50,033 bases of DNA, from positions 1 to 50,033 of the forward strand of contig JAQTPY010000001.1 of the NCBI GenBank assembly GCA_028712445.1, written 5' to 3'. Made by a program: the position numbers and the translations under genes. The notes under the pieces were generated by a model, which saw only the letters and a list, made by a program, of their open reading frames with translations, was not told the DNA's origin and searched no databases. Positions 1-7,653 of this stretch are shown here, in pieces. Origin of the DNA: Minisyncoccota bacterium. Its GTDB lineage: Bacteria; Patescibacteriota; Minisyncoccia; Minisyncoccales; RBG-13-42-11. Each line of letters opens with the position of its first letter. Position 1 is the stretch's first letter.

Positions 1-666
1 ATAGGCAGGCCCTCAACTTACGCTCCCATTATGTCTAATATCCAAGACAGAAACTATATTGAAAAAGATGAACAAAAAAGATTTCGACCCACTGAAATTG
101 GAAATATTGTTAACGATCTTTTAGTAGAACATTTTCCCCAGATAGTTGATATCGGCTTTACTGCTCAAATGGAAGAAGAATTGGATAAAATAGCAACTGA
201 TAAAAAGGAATGGGTTCCTGTAATCAGAGAATTTTACAAACCTTTTGAAGAAAATCTCAAAAAAAAATACGAAGAAGTTTCAAAAAAAGAAATTACCGAG
301 AAACCGACAGGGAAAACGTGCCCCAAGTGCGGCTCCCCTCTAATAGTGAGATTGGGCAGATTCGGAAAATTTTATGCCTGTTCGGGATTCCCCAAATGCA
401 AATATACCGAACCCTTGGAAAAAAATGTTTTAGGAATCAAATGTCCCAAATGCAAGGAAGGGGAGGTAGTTGAAAAAAGAACCCGGAGAAAAAAAATCTT
501 CTATGGATGCAGCAAGTACCCTAAGTGCGATTTTGCCTTATGGGACAAGCCCACTGGAAAAATATGTCCCAAATGCGAATCCCCCCTTATCCAGACCAAA
601 AAAGGAGAGGAAAAATGCTCAAACAAGGAATGCGATTTCAGGGTTGAAAAAGAAGGGAAATCGTGA
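1..666 (+). CDS. topA: DNA topoisomerase I, C-terminal part (5' truncated by window edge)
   Basis: Type IA topoisomerase that relaxes negative supercoils. The reading frame is open from base 1 and begins inside the family motif GRPSTYAP, so the Met at base 31 is internal and not a start. The end of the catalytic core is followed by three C4 zinc ribbons: CPKC...CSGFPKC near residue 75-105 of the visible part, CPKC...CSKYPKC, and CPKC...CSNKEC. These are the DNA-binding zinc fingers usual at the TopA C-terminus. It ends at TGA, which shows TGA is a stop codon in this genome. It lies upstream of tRNA-Leu on the same strand, about 55 nt away. Confidence 0.95.
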   Translation: MGRPSTYAPIMSNIQDRNYIEKDEQKRFRPTEIGNIVNDLLVEHFPQIVDIGFTAQMEEELDKIATDKKEWVPVIREFYKPFEENLKKKYEEVSKKEITEKPTGKTCPKCGSPLIVRLGRFGKFYACSGFPKCKYTEPLEKNVLGIKCPKCKEGEVVEKRTRRKKIFYGCSKYPKCDFALWDKPTGKICPKCESPLIQTKKGEEKCSNKECDFRVEKEGKS

Positions 667-679
667 TAAAACGAGCATA

Positions 680-705
680 GTGAGTTTATAGCGAAACGTT
701 TAATT
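680..705 (+). repeat. Degenerate single copy of the 33-bp repeat found at 28000-28077
   Basis: This segment reads like the reverse complement of the 33-bp tandem unit at 28000-28077. About 21 of 26 aligned positions match, including the shared core TAGCGAA and TTTAA. It lies between topA and tRNA-Leu. In both places the element has the same orientation relative to the downstream gene. The alignment was made by eye, and a genome-wide search would show whether this is a dispersed family. Confidence 0.4.
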
Positions 706-721
706 ATAGAGGAATTAAAAA

Positions 722-807
722 GGGCAAGTGGCGGAATGGTATACGCGGTAGTCTCAAAAACTACTAGTCGCAAGGCTGTGAGGGTTCGACTCCCTCCTTG
801 CCCACCA
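722..807 (+). tRNA. tRNA-Leu (anticodon CAA)
   Basis: The acceptor stem GGGCAAG (722-728) pairs with CTTGCCC (797-803). The anticodon stem GTAGT/ACTAC encloses a 7-nt loop with CAA at 755-757. A long variable arm (stem AGTC/GGCT around 766-776) marks a type II tRNA, as expected for Leu. The T-arm GAGGG/CCCTC encloses the loop TTCGACT. The 3' CCA is encoded (805-807), unlike in tRNA-His at the other end of the window. Confidence 0.95.
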
Positions 808-813
808 AAAAAA

Positions 814-1374
814 TCACTTCTTATAGAAGTGGTTTTTATTTAAGATAACATTAAAGATTTTATTCACTAACCACGCCGAAAAAATACCAATAACAGCTCC
901 TCCTAGAATATCTGATGGCCAATGGACGCCGGCAAACACCCTTGAAATAGCAATCAAAAAACTGGCTATAAATAAAATTGTTCCTGCTTTCTTATTGTAA
1001 AAATAGATTGCTGCAGCTAAGGCAAAAAAGAAAGTTGAATGCCCGGAAGGAAAAGAGCCCGTGGCTGGATGCTCCAGAATCAAATTAACCTGATTCTCAA
1101 CAAAAGGCCTTGGCCTTTCCCAGAATAATCTTATTCCTTCAGTAATTATGACGCGGGAAAGGAAAACCGAAGCTGAAATCTTTGCTGCAAATTTCCAATA
1201 ATCAGAAAACAAAATTTTCAGTGAGCGAAATTTGATTAATTTAAATAAGAAAAAGACAACTACAGCTAAGATTAAAAAGTAGCCCAAATATTCAGCAAAA
1301 AATATTGCCACGCTATCTAAACAGACATATTTTCCCGCAAGAATATTCAATTTTTGAAAAATCATTACATCCAT
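814..1374 (-). CDS. PAP2-family membrane phosphatase (undecaprenyl-diphosphatase-like)
   Basis: Type 2 phosphatidic acid phosphatase family, 186 residues with about five hydrophobic segments. All three family motifs are present: FWERPRP, PSGHSTF and SRVFAGVHWPSD, the latter two carrying the catalytic histidines. BcrC-like members recycle undecaprenyl diphosphate for peptidoglycan synthesis, but family members also act on other lipid phosphates, so the substrate is inferred. The start is one base from the tsaD stop, so it is probably the last gene of a tsaC-tsaD-PAP2 transcript. Its 3' end overlaps the convergent terminator of tRNA-Leu. Confidence 0.88.
   Translation of the reverse strand: MDVMIFQKLNILAGKYVCLDSVAIFFAEYLGYFLILAVVVFFLFKLIKFRSLKILFSDYWKFAAKISASVFLSRVIITEGIRLFWERPRPFVENQVNLILEHPATGSFPSGHSTFFFALAAAIYFYNKKAGTILFIASFLIAISRVFAGVHWPSDILGGAVIGIFSAWLVNKIFNVILNKNHFYKK
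815..837. terminator. Bidirectional intrinsic terminator after tRNA-Leu
   Basis: The perfect 7-bp stem CACTTCT/AGAAGTG (815-821 with 825-831) has a 3-nt loop and is followed by TTTTT on the plus strand. An A-run at 808-813 supplies a U-run on the minus strand. It ends the tRNA-Leu transcript and lies inside the 3' end of the convergent PAP2 gene, so it may serve both. Confidence 0.75.
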
Positions 1375-1375
1375 A

Positions 1376-2410
1376 TTATATTCTCAGATTAGCATCAGCC
1401 GCTAAGTCCTGCCAACCCGTCTTTTTTGCCTGATGTCTATGAAAATAAGCGGCGATCGCCACCATTACAGCATTATCCGTGCAGAGCCCTAGAGGCGGGA
1501 CTAAAAAGTTAAAACCTTCTTTTCTGCTTCTTTCCTCAAGCTGTTCTCTTAATTCCTTGTTGGCTGAAACTCCCCCTCCCATGATTATTGTTTTTACAGA
1601 ATAATCCTTAGCTGCCTTGATTGTTTTCTTAATTAAGACATCGATTATCGATTGCTGAGCTTCAAAACAAATTTCCTTAATGTATTGGGAAGATTTCCTT
1701 ATCTTTGGATCCCTTTTCTTGAATTCATAAAGAACCGCTGTTTTTAATCCTGAAAAACTGAAATCGTAGTCTTTGGTATGCATCATAGGACGAGGCAGGG
1801 TCATGTTGAATTTTCGATCTTCACCCTTGGCTTTCCACTCTTCGGCTTTTTGGGCAATGATGGGGCCTCCGGGATATCCCAGGTTTAAAATTTTAGCTAT
1901 CTTGTCAAAGCATTCTCCGGCAGCATCGTCCCGCGTTTCTCCCAATAATTTATATTTTCCTATCCCAGTCATAAATATCAACTGAGTATGGCCGCCTGAA
2001 ACAACCAAACAAACAGCAGGAAAGATATTTTTCTGCTTTTTTCCGAGAAAATTAGCTAATATATGACCCTCAATATGGTTTACAGGAACCAAGGGCAAAT
2101 TCATTTTTGCAGCTAATTCTTTGGCGTAATTTATCCCTACCCACAAGCAAGGTTCAAGCCCCGGGCCAACTGTCACCGCCAATAAATCAATTTTTTCATT
2201 TTTAACTTTGAATAATGCTTCCTCTAAAACCAAAGGAAGATTTTTTTGATGTTCCCTTTTGGCTAAATTAGGCACCACCCCTCCCCATTTTTCATGAATT
2301 TTAACCTGAGAAGAAATAACATTCGAAAGCACTTTGAAACGCGAATCTTCAGTTTTCAACAAAGCTGCGCTGGTTTCATCGCAGGATGTTTCTAAAGCAA
2401 GAATAATCAT
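1376..2410 (-). CDS. tsaD: tRNA N6-adenosine threonylcarbamoyltransferase TsaD
   Basis: Kae1/TsaD protein of 344 residues, the usual length. It transfers the threonylcarbamoyl group from threonylcarbamoyl-AMP to A37 of ANN-decoding tRNAs. The metal-binding motif NHIEGH holds His112 and His116. The ATPase-fold motifs ALETSCDETS at the N-terminus, VSGGHTQL, and GGGVSANKELR near the C-terminus are all present. Its start overlaps the tsaC stop by 4 bp, so the two enzymes that make and transfer the t6A group are translationally coupled. The partners TsaB and TsaE are not in this window. Confidence 0.96.
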   Translation of the reverse strand: MIILALETSCDETSAALLKTEDSRFKVLSNVISSQVKIHEKWGGVVPNLAKREHQKNLPLVLEEALFKVKNEKIDLLAVTVGPGLEPCLWVGINYAKELAAKMNLPLVPVNHIEGHILANFLGKKQKNIFPAVCLVVSGGHTQLIFMTGIGKYKLLGETRDDAAGECFDKIAKILNLGYPGGPIIAQKAEEWKAKGEDRKFNMTLPRPMMHTKDYDFSFSGLKTAVLYEFKKRDPKIRKSSQYIKEICFEAQQSIIDVLIKKTIKAAKDYSVKTIIMGGGVSANKELREQLEERSRKEGFNFLVPPLGLCTDNAVMVAIAAYFHRHQAKKTGWQDLAADANLRI

Positions 2411-2997
2411 GGCCTTAAAATATTATAAGGTTCAATGGTTAAGTCTATTACAGTTGAGGATTTCTTGGTTTTCAATTTCCCGGCATCTACGACCAGATCC
2501 GGTTGATTTTTAACTCCTTTAAACTGCTTTGACAACTCTTCTATGCTTGCTGCAGCCGGCCTGCCTGAAATATTGGCTGAGGTTCCGGAAAGAGGCAAAT
2601 TAACTTTCTTTAAAATATCATCTATTAGTTTATATTTAGGAATCCTTAGGGCAATTGTTTTATTATCTACCCCATAAATTTTTAATCCTTTTTTTCTTTC
2701 AAGTATGACCGTTACTCCCCCTGGCCAAACCTTTCTAAGGAAATTTTCCTGTTCTTTATTTATTTTAGCAATCTTTTTTGCTTCCTTAATATCTTTGATG
2801 AAAATCGGTATCGGGTTTTTCTTCTTCCGACATTTTATTTTAAAAACTTTTCCAATCGTTTTTTTGTTCACAGCATCAGCAACTAAACCATAAACCGTGT
2901 CTGTTGGAACAACCACAACTCTTCCCTCTTTGATTAAAACGGAAGCGATCTCAACAACTTCTTTAAAATTATTTTTATTTAAATTTATAATCTGCAT
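2407..2997 (-). CDS. tsaC: L-threonylcarbamoyladenylate synthase (TsaC/YrdC/Sua5 family)
   Basis: Makes threonylcarbamoyl-AMP from threonine, bicarbonate and ATP, the first step of tRNA t6A37 formation. At 196 residues it is the short TsaC type without the Sua5 C-terminal domain. Visible family features are PTDTVYGL, the basic stretch KIKCRKKKNPIP that matches the KxR/KRP nucleotide site, and STVIDLT near the end. It overlaps tsaD by 4 bp. The ATG at 2997 has no Shine-Dalgarno site. A TATACT box ends only 6 nt upstream, which suggests a leaderless mRNA. Confidence 0.94.
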   Translation of the reverse strand: MQIINLNKNNFKEVVEIASVLIKEGRVVVVPTDTVYGLVADAVNKKTIGKVFKIKCRKKKNPIPIFIKDIKEAKKIAKINKEQENFLRKVWPGGVTVILERKKGLKIYGVDNKTIALRIPKYKLIDDILKKVNLPLSGTSANISGRPAAASIEELSKQFKGVKNQPDLVVDAGKLKTKKSSTVIDLTIEPYNILRP

Positions 2998-3003
2998 TTC
3001 TCA

Positions 3004-3032
3004 AGTATATCACATTGATTAAGTTTAAAAAA
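3004..3032 (-). promoter_or_regulatory. Candidate leaderless promoter of tsaC-tsaD-PAP2
   Basis: On the minus strand TATACT (3004-3009) ends 6 nt before the tsaC ATG, so transcription would start at or next to the start codon. The -35 region is poor (T-rich) and falls in the U-run of the upstream terminator. This is a weak call based on the -10 box and position. Confidence 0.35.
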
Positions 3033-3061
3033 AATGAGCCTGGCTGCATTAGCTCAGGCTC
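3027..3061 (-). terminator. Strong intrinsic terminator of the 3.0-3.4 kb RNA locus
   Basis: On the minus strand GAGCCTG/CAGGCTC (3036-3042 with 3055-3061) extends through an inner GCT/AGC pairing and is followed by eight U (A-run 3027-3034). It is one of the clearest terminators in the window and closes the small transcription unit that starts near 3374. Confidence 0.85.
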
Positions 3062-3374
3062 AAAGATGATGGTCGGGCTTCCGCCGACCCATTAATTTTC
3101 TTTTTACGGAAAGACCTTAGCCTTTCCGCACTATTGCGCCCTATTCAATTGTGAGGTTTTGGGCGGTGTTAAGGTGGGCGGCAAGGCCATAGATCGGAAA
3201 GGTGGATATGGTGAGGAGAACAGTGCGGCTCTTGAAGGACTTTTTTCATTATGCCCTCCGTTTTCTTTTCGGAGAAGATCTCCGAGACCGTGGCTACCGA
3301 ATAAGCATCACCTCCTTCCAAAAATACTTAATATGGTCAGGAAATATCAAATTTTAAGGGAACAGTAGCTTGAT
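3027..3374 (-). ncRNA. Candidate structured small RNA or leader-peptide locus, family unknown
   Basis: This about 350-nt minus-strand unit runs from a near-consensus promoter to a strong terminator and contains no recognisable gene. It carries a 10-nt perfect anti-SD complement (AGGAGGTGAT, 3311-3320) followed by only short frames. A hairpin TCGGAGA/TCTCCGA lies near 3279-3295. A second SD (GGAGG) precedes ATG at 3249, which opens a 26-codon frame stopping at 3169. That frame starts with ATG and six A. A one-base shift in the A-run would give a signal-peptide-like sequence (KSFKSRTVLLTISTF...) stopping at 3141. Further hairpins CGGAAAG/CTTTCCG and GGTCGG/CCGACC precede the terminator. I see no RNase P, 6S or SRP consensus. 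The transcription unit is well supported by sequence; its function is unknown. Confidence 0.4.
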
Positions 3375-3380
3375 TGACGA

Positions 3381-3409
3381 ATATTAGAAGAAAAGAACGG
3401 GAGTGTCAA
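3381..3409 (-). promoter_or_regulatory. Near-consensus sigma-70 promoter for the 3.0-3.4 kb RNA locus
   Basis: On the minus strand TTGACA (3404-3409), a 17-nt spacer and TATAAT-like TAATAT (3381-3386) predict a start near 3374. The -35 box overlaps the end of the GlmU-like gene. It drives a region with no recognised protein. Confidence 0.8.
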
Positions 3410-4641
3410 GCTCTTTTTTTCACACCTTTGAACTCAGAATAGAAATTGGTGCTGTCTTCAATGTTTTCCAAAACCAAAGAGTTGGGTCCGACAGAGGAAT
3501 TAGATCCGATCATGATTCCAGGCATCAAAGAGCAATGGATTCCAACTTTTGAATTTTCACCCACAATTACTCCCAGAGAATTCAATCCTGTTCCCATTTT
3601 TTCTCCCTTGACCAAGACTTTCACCTCTTCTCTGTTGATCCTTAGATTGGCTGTGATAGTTCCCGCTCCAATGCGGCATCCTTTCCCTAAGATTGAATCT
3701 CCCACAAAACCGGAATGAATATGAACATCTTCCTGAAAAATACTTCTTGTCACCTCAGAAAAAGCTCCGACCATGCAATTATTTTCCAAATTGGTATATT
3801 CCCTGAGCAAAGAATTGTTTCCAATTACGCAGTTGTCCCCGACATAGCAAGGACCCTTAATGACAGCTCCTTCATGTATCTTCACGTTTTTTCCTAATTC
3901 TACTTTATTGCCAGCCAAATATTTATTCATTAAAAGACGATTTACCAAAAATAAATCCCAAGGATATTTCAAAGAAGGCGTTGGTGGCACATCGCCGACG
4001 ACCACCGTTAAATTATTTTCTTTTAAATAAAGAGAAATTGCTTCTTCAAAGGAATAGTGGCTTTCTCCAACTCTTTTTAAATAATCTAAAAAATTCGTAG
4101 GTAAAACGTAAATGCCGATTATTCTAATGTCGGATGGCTCTTTTCCTTTTTCAGGCTTTTCTACCAAACCTGTTACCCTAACTGAATTTGATTTATCAAT
4201 TTCAAAAATTCCATAATTCCAAGGTTGATCAGTTTTACTACCGAAAAGAATCATTTCTACACTTTTTTCTTTTAACGAAGTTTCTTTATTTTTTTCTTGT
4301 GCATCTAAAATTTCTTTTATTTCAAAATGATAAGAATTTAAAACTAAGAAATAATCTTTAATCAGATCTCTGGCGCAAAGCAAGGCATCTCCCATCCCTT
4401 TCGCCACTGGCTGAACAACATATTTTGGTTTTAATTCTTTTAATTCAAAATTTTTTAATTCCTTCTCTATTTCTCGCGAAGCATCTTGTATGATAATTGC
4501 CTCCTTAAATCCTTTTTCCTCCAGACTTTTTAAAGCATACCAAATCAAAGGGCGCCCCATTATTCTGGTCAAAGATTTGTTTTTCTTGTTTAAAGGCCAG
4601 AACCTTGAAGATTCTCCGGCAGCTAAGATTATTGCTTGCAT
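3406..4641 (-). CDS. GlmU-like bifunctional sugar-1-phosphate nucleotidylyltransferase / acyltransferase
   Basis: The 411-residue protein has an N-terminal nucleotidyltransferase domain ([12 protein letters not shown] at residues 6-17) and, from about residue 245, a left-handed beta-helix with hexapeptide repeats such as [11 protein letters not shown] and [10 protein letters not shown]. The layout and the AGTITANLR motif resemble archaeal bifunctional GlcNAc-1-P/Glc-1-P nucleotidylyltransferase-acetyltransferases more than classical bacterial GlmU. With glmS nearby, UDP-GlcNAc supply for MurA is the likely role; dTDP- or UDP-glucose synthesis is an alternative. In place of the usual PK pair after the glycine loop it has NK. 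It overlaps yvcK by 13 bp and sits downstream of it in one transcript. Confidence 0.8.
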   Translation of the reverse strand: MQAIILAAGESSRFWPLNKKNKSLTRIMGRPLIWYALKSLEEKGFKEAIIIQDASREIEKELKNFELKELKPKYVVQPVAKGMGDALLCARDLIKDYFLVLNSYHFEIKEILDAQEKNKETSLKEKSVEMILFGSKTDQPWNYGIFEIDKSNSVRVTGLVEKPEKGKEPSDIRIIGIYVLPTNFLDYLKRVGESHYSFEEAISLYLKENNLTVVVGDVPPTPSLKYPWDLFLVNRLLMNKYLAGNKVELGKNVKIHEGAVIKGPCYVGDNCVIGNNSLLREYTNLENNCMVGAFSEVTRSIFQEDVHIHSGFVGDSILGKGCRIGAGTITANLRINREEVKVLVKGEKMGTGLNSLGVIVGENSKVGIHCSLMPGIMIGSNSSVGPNSLVLENIEDSTNFYSEFKGVKKRA

Positions 4642-5645
4642 AGTTTCAGTAAAATCTTTGCTAGTTTATTTGAGTCGTGAAGGACCATTGTTCTCTGATT
4701 CGCCCCTTTGATAAAAACATCTGAAGGATTCATTTTTCTGATTTTTTTATCTAAAATATTTTCTCCTATAAACTTGCTTTTGGGCAGTTCTGCTCTGTCA
4801 TAACCTACAAGCTTGGCTCCCGGAAACACTTTTTCCACCCGGGCCTTCAAACTGGACGTCAACTTGCCGGTATTAAATATTGCGTAATCAATGCTATCTC
4901 CCAAATATTCTTCCAGAATACCAACGAAATCTTTAACTTTCAGGTTATCTGTATTTCCGCTCTGAGTCATAAGGTTGCAGACAAAAACCTTCTTAGCTTT
5001 TGAAGATTTTATGGCCTCCTTTACCCCTTTAACCAATAAATTAGGAATTAAACTTGTATAGAATTTACCAGGACCAATTACAATCAAATCTGCTTTTCTG
5101 ATAGCTAAATCTGCTTCAGGGTTGATTTTAGCTTGGGGGTCGAGAAATAGTCTTTTGATACCCGCCCTTGATAAATCTTTGCAGTTAACAATGGCATCCT
5201 CGTTTCCAAGCATCTTTCCATTTTTAAGTATTGCTTTCAAATTGGAATTGTTCAATGTCACAGGTATGACAACGCCTGAAAATTTCAAAATTTTTCTTAA
5301 TTTTTTGATTCCAGCGCCAAAACTCCCTGTAAATTTTTCAGCGGCAGCGATAAAAAGATTCCCCAGACTATGTCCCCTTAAAACGCCTTTGTTGAACCTG
5401 TAATTAAAAAACTCAGCAAATCCCGGCTCAACAGATAAGGCGGCCAGACATTGCCTTATGTCTCCCGGAGGCAAAATACCCAACTCATCTCTCAGTTTGC
5501 CTGTAGATCCGGCTCCTCCGTCAAACATCGTCACTATCGCTGAAAGGTTAACTGGGTACTTTTTTAATCCGGATAGGATCATAGAAACACCTGTGCCACC
5601 GCCAATGCAAACAATCCCCGGATTTTTCTTAAAGCTGTTCTTCAT
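4629..5645 (-). CDS. YvcK/CofD-family protein (gluconeogenesis factor)
   Basis: 338 residues of the CofD-like fold. The N-terminal GGGTGVS motif (residues 15-21) and [14 protein letters not shown] with [16 protein letters not shown] are the YvcK signature. In Bacillus, YvcK binds UDP-sugars and affects cell shape and PBP1 placement. The CofD enzymatic activity (lactyl transfer to F420 precursors) is not expected without F420 genes. Co-transcription with a UDP-sugar pyrophosphorylase and divergence from murA fit a cell-wall-linked role. The start ATG is about 20 nt downstream of the likely transcription start. Confidence 0.88.
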   Translation of the reverse strand: MKNSFKKNPGIVCIGGGTGVSMILSGLKKYPVNLSAIVTMFDGGAGSTGKLRDELGILPPGDIRQCLAALSVEPGFAEFFNYRFNKGVLRGHSLGNLFIAAAEKFTGSFGAGIKKLRKILKFSGVVIPVTLNNSNLKAILKNGKMLGNEDAIVNCKDLSRAGIKRLFLDPQAKINPEADLAIRKADLIVIGPGKFYTSLIPNLLVKGVKEAIKSSKAKKVFVCNLMTQSGNTDNLKVKDFVGILEEYLGDSIDYAIFNTGKLTSSLKARVEKVFPGAKLVGYDRAELPKSKFIGENILDKKIRKMNPSDVFIKGANQRTMVLHDSNKLAKILLKLCKQ

Positions 5646-5652
5646 CTGTTTT

Positions 5653-5681
5653 TTGACACGAACGATTATCTATTGTAAAGT
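5653..5681 (+). promoter_or_regulatory. murA promoter
   Basis: TTGACA (5653-5658), a 17-nt spacer and TAAAGT (5676-5681) predict a start near 5688, giving an about 18-nt leader. The -10 box overlaps the -10 of the divergent yvcK promoter. Confidence 0.7.
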
Positions 5682-5700
5682 AAAAAATCAAACATTGCAA
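5672..5700 (-). promoter_or_regulatory. yvcK promoter, divergent to murA
   Basis: On the minus strand TTGCAA (5695-5700), a 17-nt spacer and TACAAT (5672-5677) give a plausible sigma-70 promoter. Its -10 hexamer shares two bases with the murA -10, so the two promoters probably exclude each other. Confidence 0.6.
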
Positions 5701-5705
5701 ATTCC

Positions 5706-6986
5706 ATGGACGAAATTTTAAAGAAAAATGGAGAAAGATTTTTAGTAAAAGGCGGCATTTCCCTGTCTGGCGAAGTTGAGATAGCAGGGTATAAAAACTC
5801 TGCGGGGGCGGTTTTGGCGGCTGCTTTGCTTTCTGACGAACCCTCGATAATAGACAATCTTCCCCTGGTTTCGGACGTGCTGGATCAGATTGAGATTGTA
5901 AAAAGGATCGGCGCTGAAGTTGAATGGTTGGGAGAAAAAAAGATAAAAATCAGTCCAAAAAACCTTAATCCGGAAAATATTCCAATAGATCTCTTTGAAA
6001 AAATGAGGGTCTCAATACTGCTCGCAGGTCCTCTTTTAGCCAGATTCAAAAAATTGAAAGTCCCTCATCCAGGAGGAGATAAGATCGGATTACGGCCCAT
6101 ATCGACCCATATTAAAGCATTAAAGGAGTTCGGAATCCAAACCGAAGAAAGGGATGGTTTCTATTATTTCAGAGCTCCGGAAACTCTTGAAGGAAAAAGA
6201 ATTGTTTTAAACGAATTCTCTGTCACCGCCACTGAAATCGTAATGATGGTGGCGTGTCTGGCCAAGGGCAAAACAAAGATTGAGCTGGCGGCCTCTGAAG
6301 CTCAGGTCCAAGATTTGGGCATCTTTCTAAACAGAATGGGAGCTAAAATCGAAGGCGTGGGCACCCACACAATCACCATAGAAGGCAGAGAAAAAATGAA
6401 CGGGGCAGAGATAGAAATATGTCCGGATCTTCTTGAAGCAGGAACTTTCTTTATTGCTCTTGCTTTGACTGGAGGAGAAGGAAAAATAAAGAAAATAAAC
6501 CCTGAACATATGACCACCTTCCTGGAAAAAATGAGGAGCTTGGGAGTAAGCTTTGATATCGCCGCCACAGAAATTCTGGTCAAACCCTCCGGTAATTTCA
6601 ATGCCGGTAAAATCCAGGTTTTTCCCCACCCTGGATTTCCTACAGACCTTCAACCCCAAACTTCCGTCCTTTTAACTCAGGCTGAGGGAAAAAGCTTAAT
6701 ACATGACCCTCTTTTTGAAAACCGTTTCCAGCACTTGCACGAGCTCAGAAAATTAGGGGCAGATATCGAAATCACTGATCCTCACCGCGCTTTGATCTTT
6801 GGAAAGACAGACCTCTCGGGAGCAAAAATAAACGCCTCAGATATAAGATCCGGGGCAGCGCTCATTTTGGCGTCTTTGATTGCTAAAGGAAGCACGCTTA
6901 TTGAAAATATATCTCAGATTGAAAGAGGACATGAAAAGATAGAAGAAAAGCTAAGAAAATTGGGAGCGCAAATAGAAAAAATCTAA
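5706..6986 (+). CDS. murA: UDP-N-acetylglucosamine 1-carboxyvinyltransferase MurA (Asp active-site variant)
   Basis: Catalyses the first committed step of peptidoglycan synthesis, transferring enolpyruvate from PEP to UDP-GlcNAc in the cytoplasm. The 426 residues match the family. Lys30-Asn31 (GYKNS) and the FPTDLQPQ motif with the catalytic Asp are present. The loop that normally reads PGGC is PGGD here (Asp125, codon at 6078). The homologous Cys115-to-Asp change is known from mycobacteria, chlamydiae and Borrelia and makes the enzyme insensitive to fosfomycin. It is a single-gene transcript between its own promoter and a bidirectional terminator. Confidence 0.96.
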   Translation: MDEILKKNGERFLVKGGISLSGEVEIAGYKNSAGAVLAAALLSDEPSIIDNLPLVSDVLDQIEIVKRIGAEVEWLGEKKIKISPKNLNPENIPIDLFEKMRVSILLAGPLLARFKKLKVPHPGGDKIGLRPISTHIKALKEFGIQTEERDGFYYFRAPETLEGKRIVLNEFSVTATEIVMMVACLAKGKTKIELAASEAQVQDLGIFLNRMGAKIEGVGTHTITIEGREKMNGAEIEICPDLLEAGTFFIALALTGGEGKIKKINPEHMTTFLEKMRSLGVSFDIAATEILVKPSGNFNAGKIQVFPHPGFPTDLQPQTSVLLTQAEGKSLIHDPLFENRFQHLHELRKLGADIEITDPHRALIFGKTDLSGAKINASDIRSGAALILASLIAKGSTLIENISQIERGHEKIEEKLRKLGAQIEKI

Positions 6987-7009
6987 AAATAGTTAATCTG
7001 AATCAAAAA

Positions 7010-7036
7010 AGAGACCCCTAGAGGGTCTCTTTTTTT
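7010..7036. terminator. Bidirectional terminator between murA and iorB
   Basis: The stem AGAGACCC/GGGTCTCT (7010-7017 with 7023-7030) is flanked by an A-run (7005-7010) and a T-run (7030-7036), so it can terminate both converging transcripts. Confidence 0.9.
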
Positions 7037-7041
7037 AAATT

Positions 7042-7644
7042 CTACTTCTGTTTAGCCAGTTCGAAAGTCTTTAAATTTAATTCAAGATATTTTTGCGGAA
7101 TCACTTTTTTAATGGCGTCTTTGATTGACTCTGGCTTTAAAGGAATAAAATCTTTGTTGGCAGCCAAACATATTAAATAAATGCCAGCCACAACACTCGT
7201 TCCTAACGATTCCTGACAGATATCTGAGGCAGGAATAAGTTCCGCCTTACCGCTTATCTTCTTTAAATTATCTACTATTTCTCCTTCAGTCATCTTTTTT
7301 TCCAAAGGAATTGGGACAAAATATTTATTCACCAAAAAAACAGTCTGGGGACCGGCATAGTCAAGGGCCCTTAAAACTTCCTGTGTTTCCAGGCCGATCA
7401 CCAAATCAGCTTTCCCCCGCATTACCAAAGGGGAATATATTCTTTCCCCGAACCTGACATGAACTTCAACTGAACCGCCTCTTTGGGATAAACCATGGAG
7501 CTCTGAAGTTTTAATATCCTTTCCCTCAATCAATGCCGCTTCAGCCAAAACCTGCAAAAGTGTGATTACTCCCTGTCCTCCTGTTCCGGCAATGACTATA
7601 TTGTAATCTTCTTTTTTTGTTTTCAAGATAGATTTATTTGCCAT
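7042..7644 (-). CDS. iorB: Indolepyruvate:ferredoxin oxidoreductase, beta subunit
   Basis: 200-residue gamma-type domain of the 2-oxoacid:ferredoxin oxidoreductase family (POR_N gamma). It carries the GTGGQGV motif near residue 20 and SELHGLSQRGGSV, both typical of IorB. With IorA it oxidatively decarboxylates aryl-pyruvates made by transamination of aromatic amino acids, producing acyl-CoA and reduced ferredoxin. It follows iorA by 9 nt with no clear Shine-Dalgarno site, so translation is probably coupled. It ends at the bidirectional terminator shared with murA. Confidence 0.9.
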   Translation of the reverse strand: MANKSILKTKKEDYNIVIAGTGGQGVITLLQVLAEAALIEGKDIKTSELHGLSQRGGSVEVHVRFGERIYSPLVMRGKADLVIGLETQEVLRALDYAGPQTVFLVNKYFVPIPLEKKMTEGEIVDNLKKISGKAELIPASDICQESLGTSVVAGIYLICLAANKDFIPLKPESIKDAIKKVIPQKYLELNLKTFELAKQK

Positions 7645-7653
7645 ATGTTTTAA

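Noticed and set aside
31-666. Complete small zinc-ribbon gene starting at base 31
   Set aside because: The same frame is open from base 1 and begins with the TopA motif GRPSTYAP, so this is the 3' end of topA.
3311-3320. 16S rRNA 3'-end fragment (ATCACCTCCT on the plus strand)
   Set aside because: Only the anti-SD match is shared; no other rRNA sequence is around. On the minus strand it is simply a perfect Shine-Dalgarno site.
3159-3368. Plus-strand reading frame of 69 codons
   Set aside because: No family resemblance, and it lies opposite the minus-strand promoter-to-terminator unit.
3027-3374. RNase P, 6S or SRP RNA
   Set aside because: None of the conserved core motifs of these RNAs could be found on either strand.
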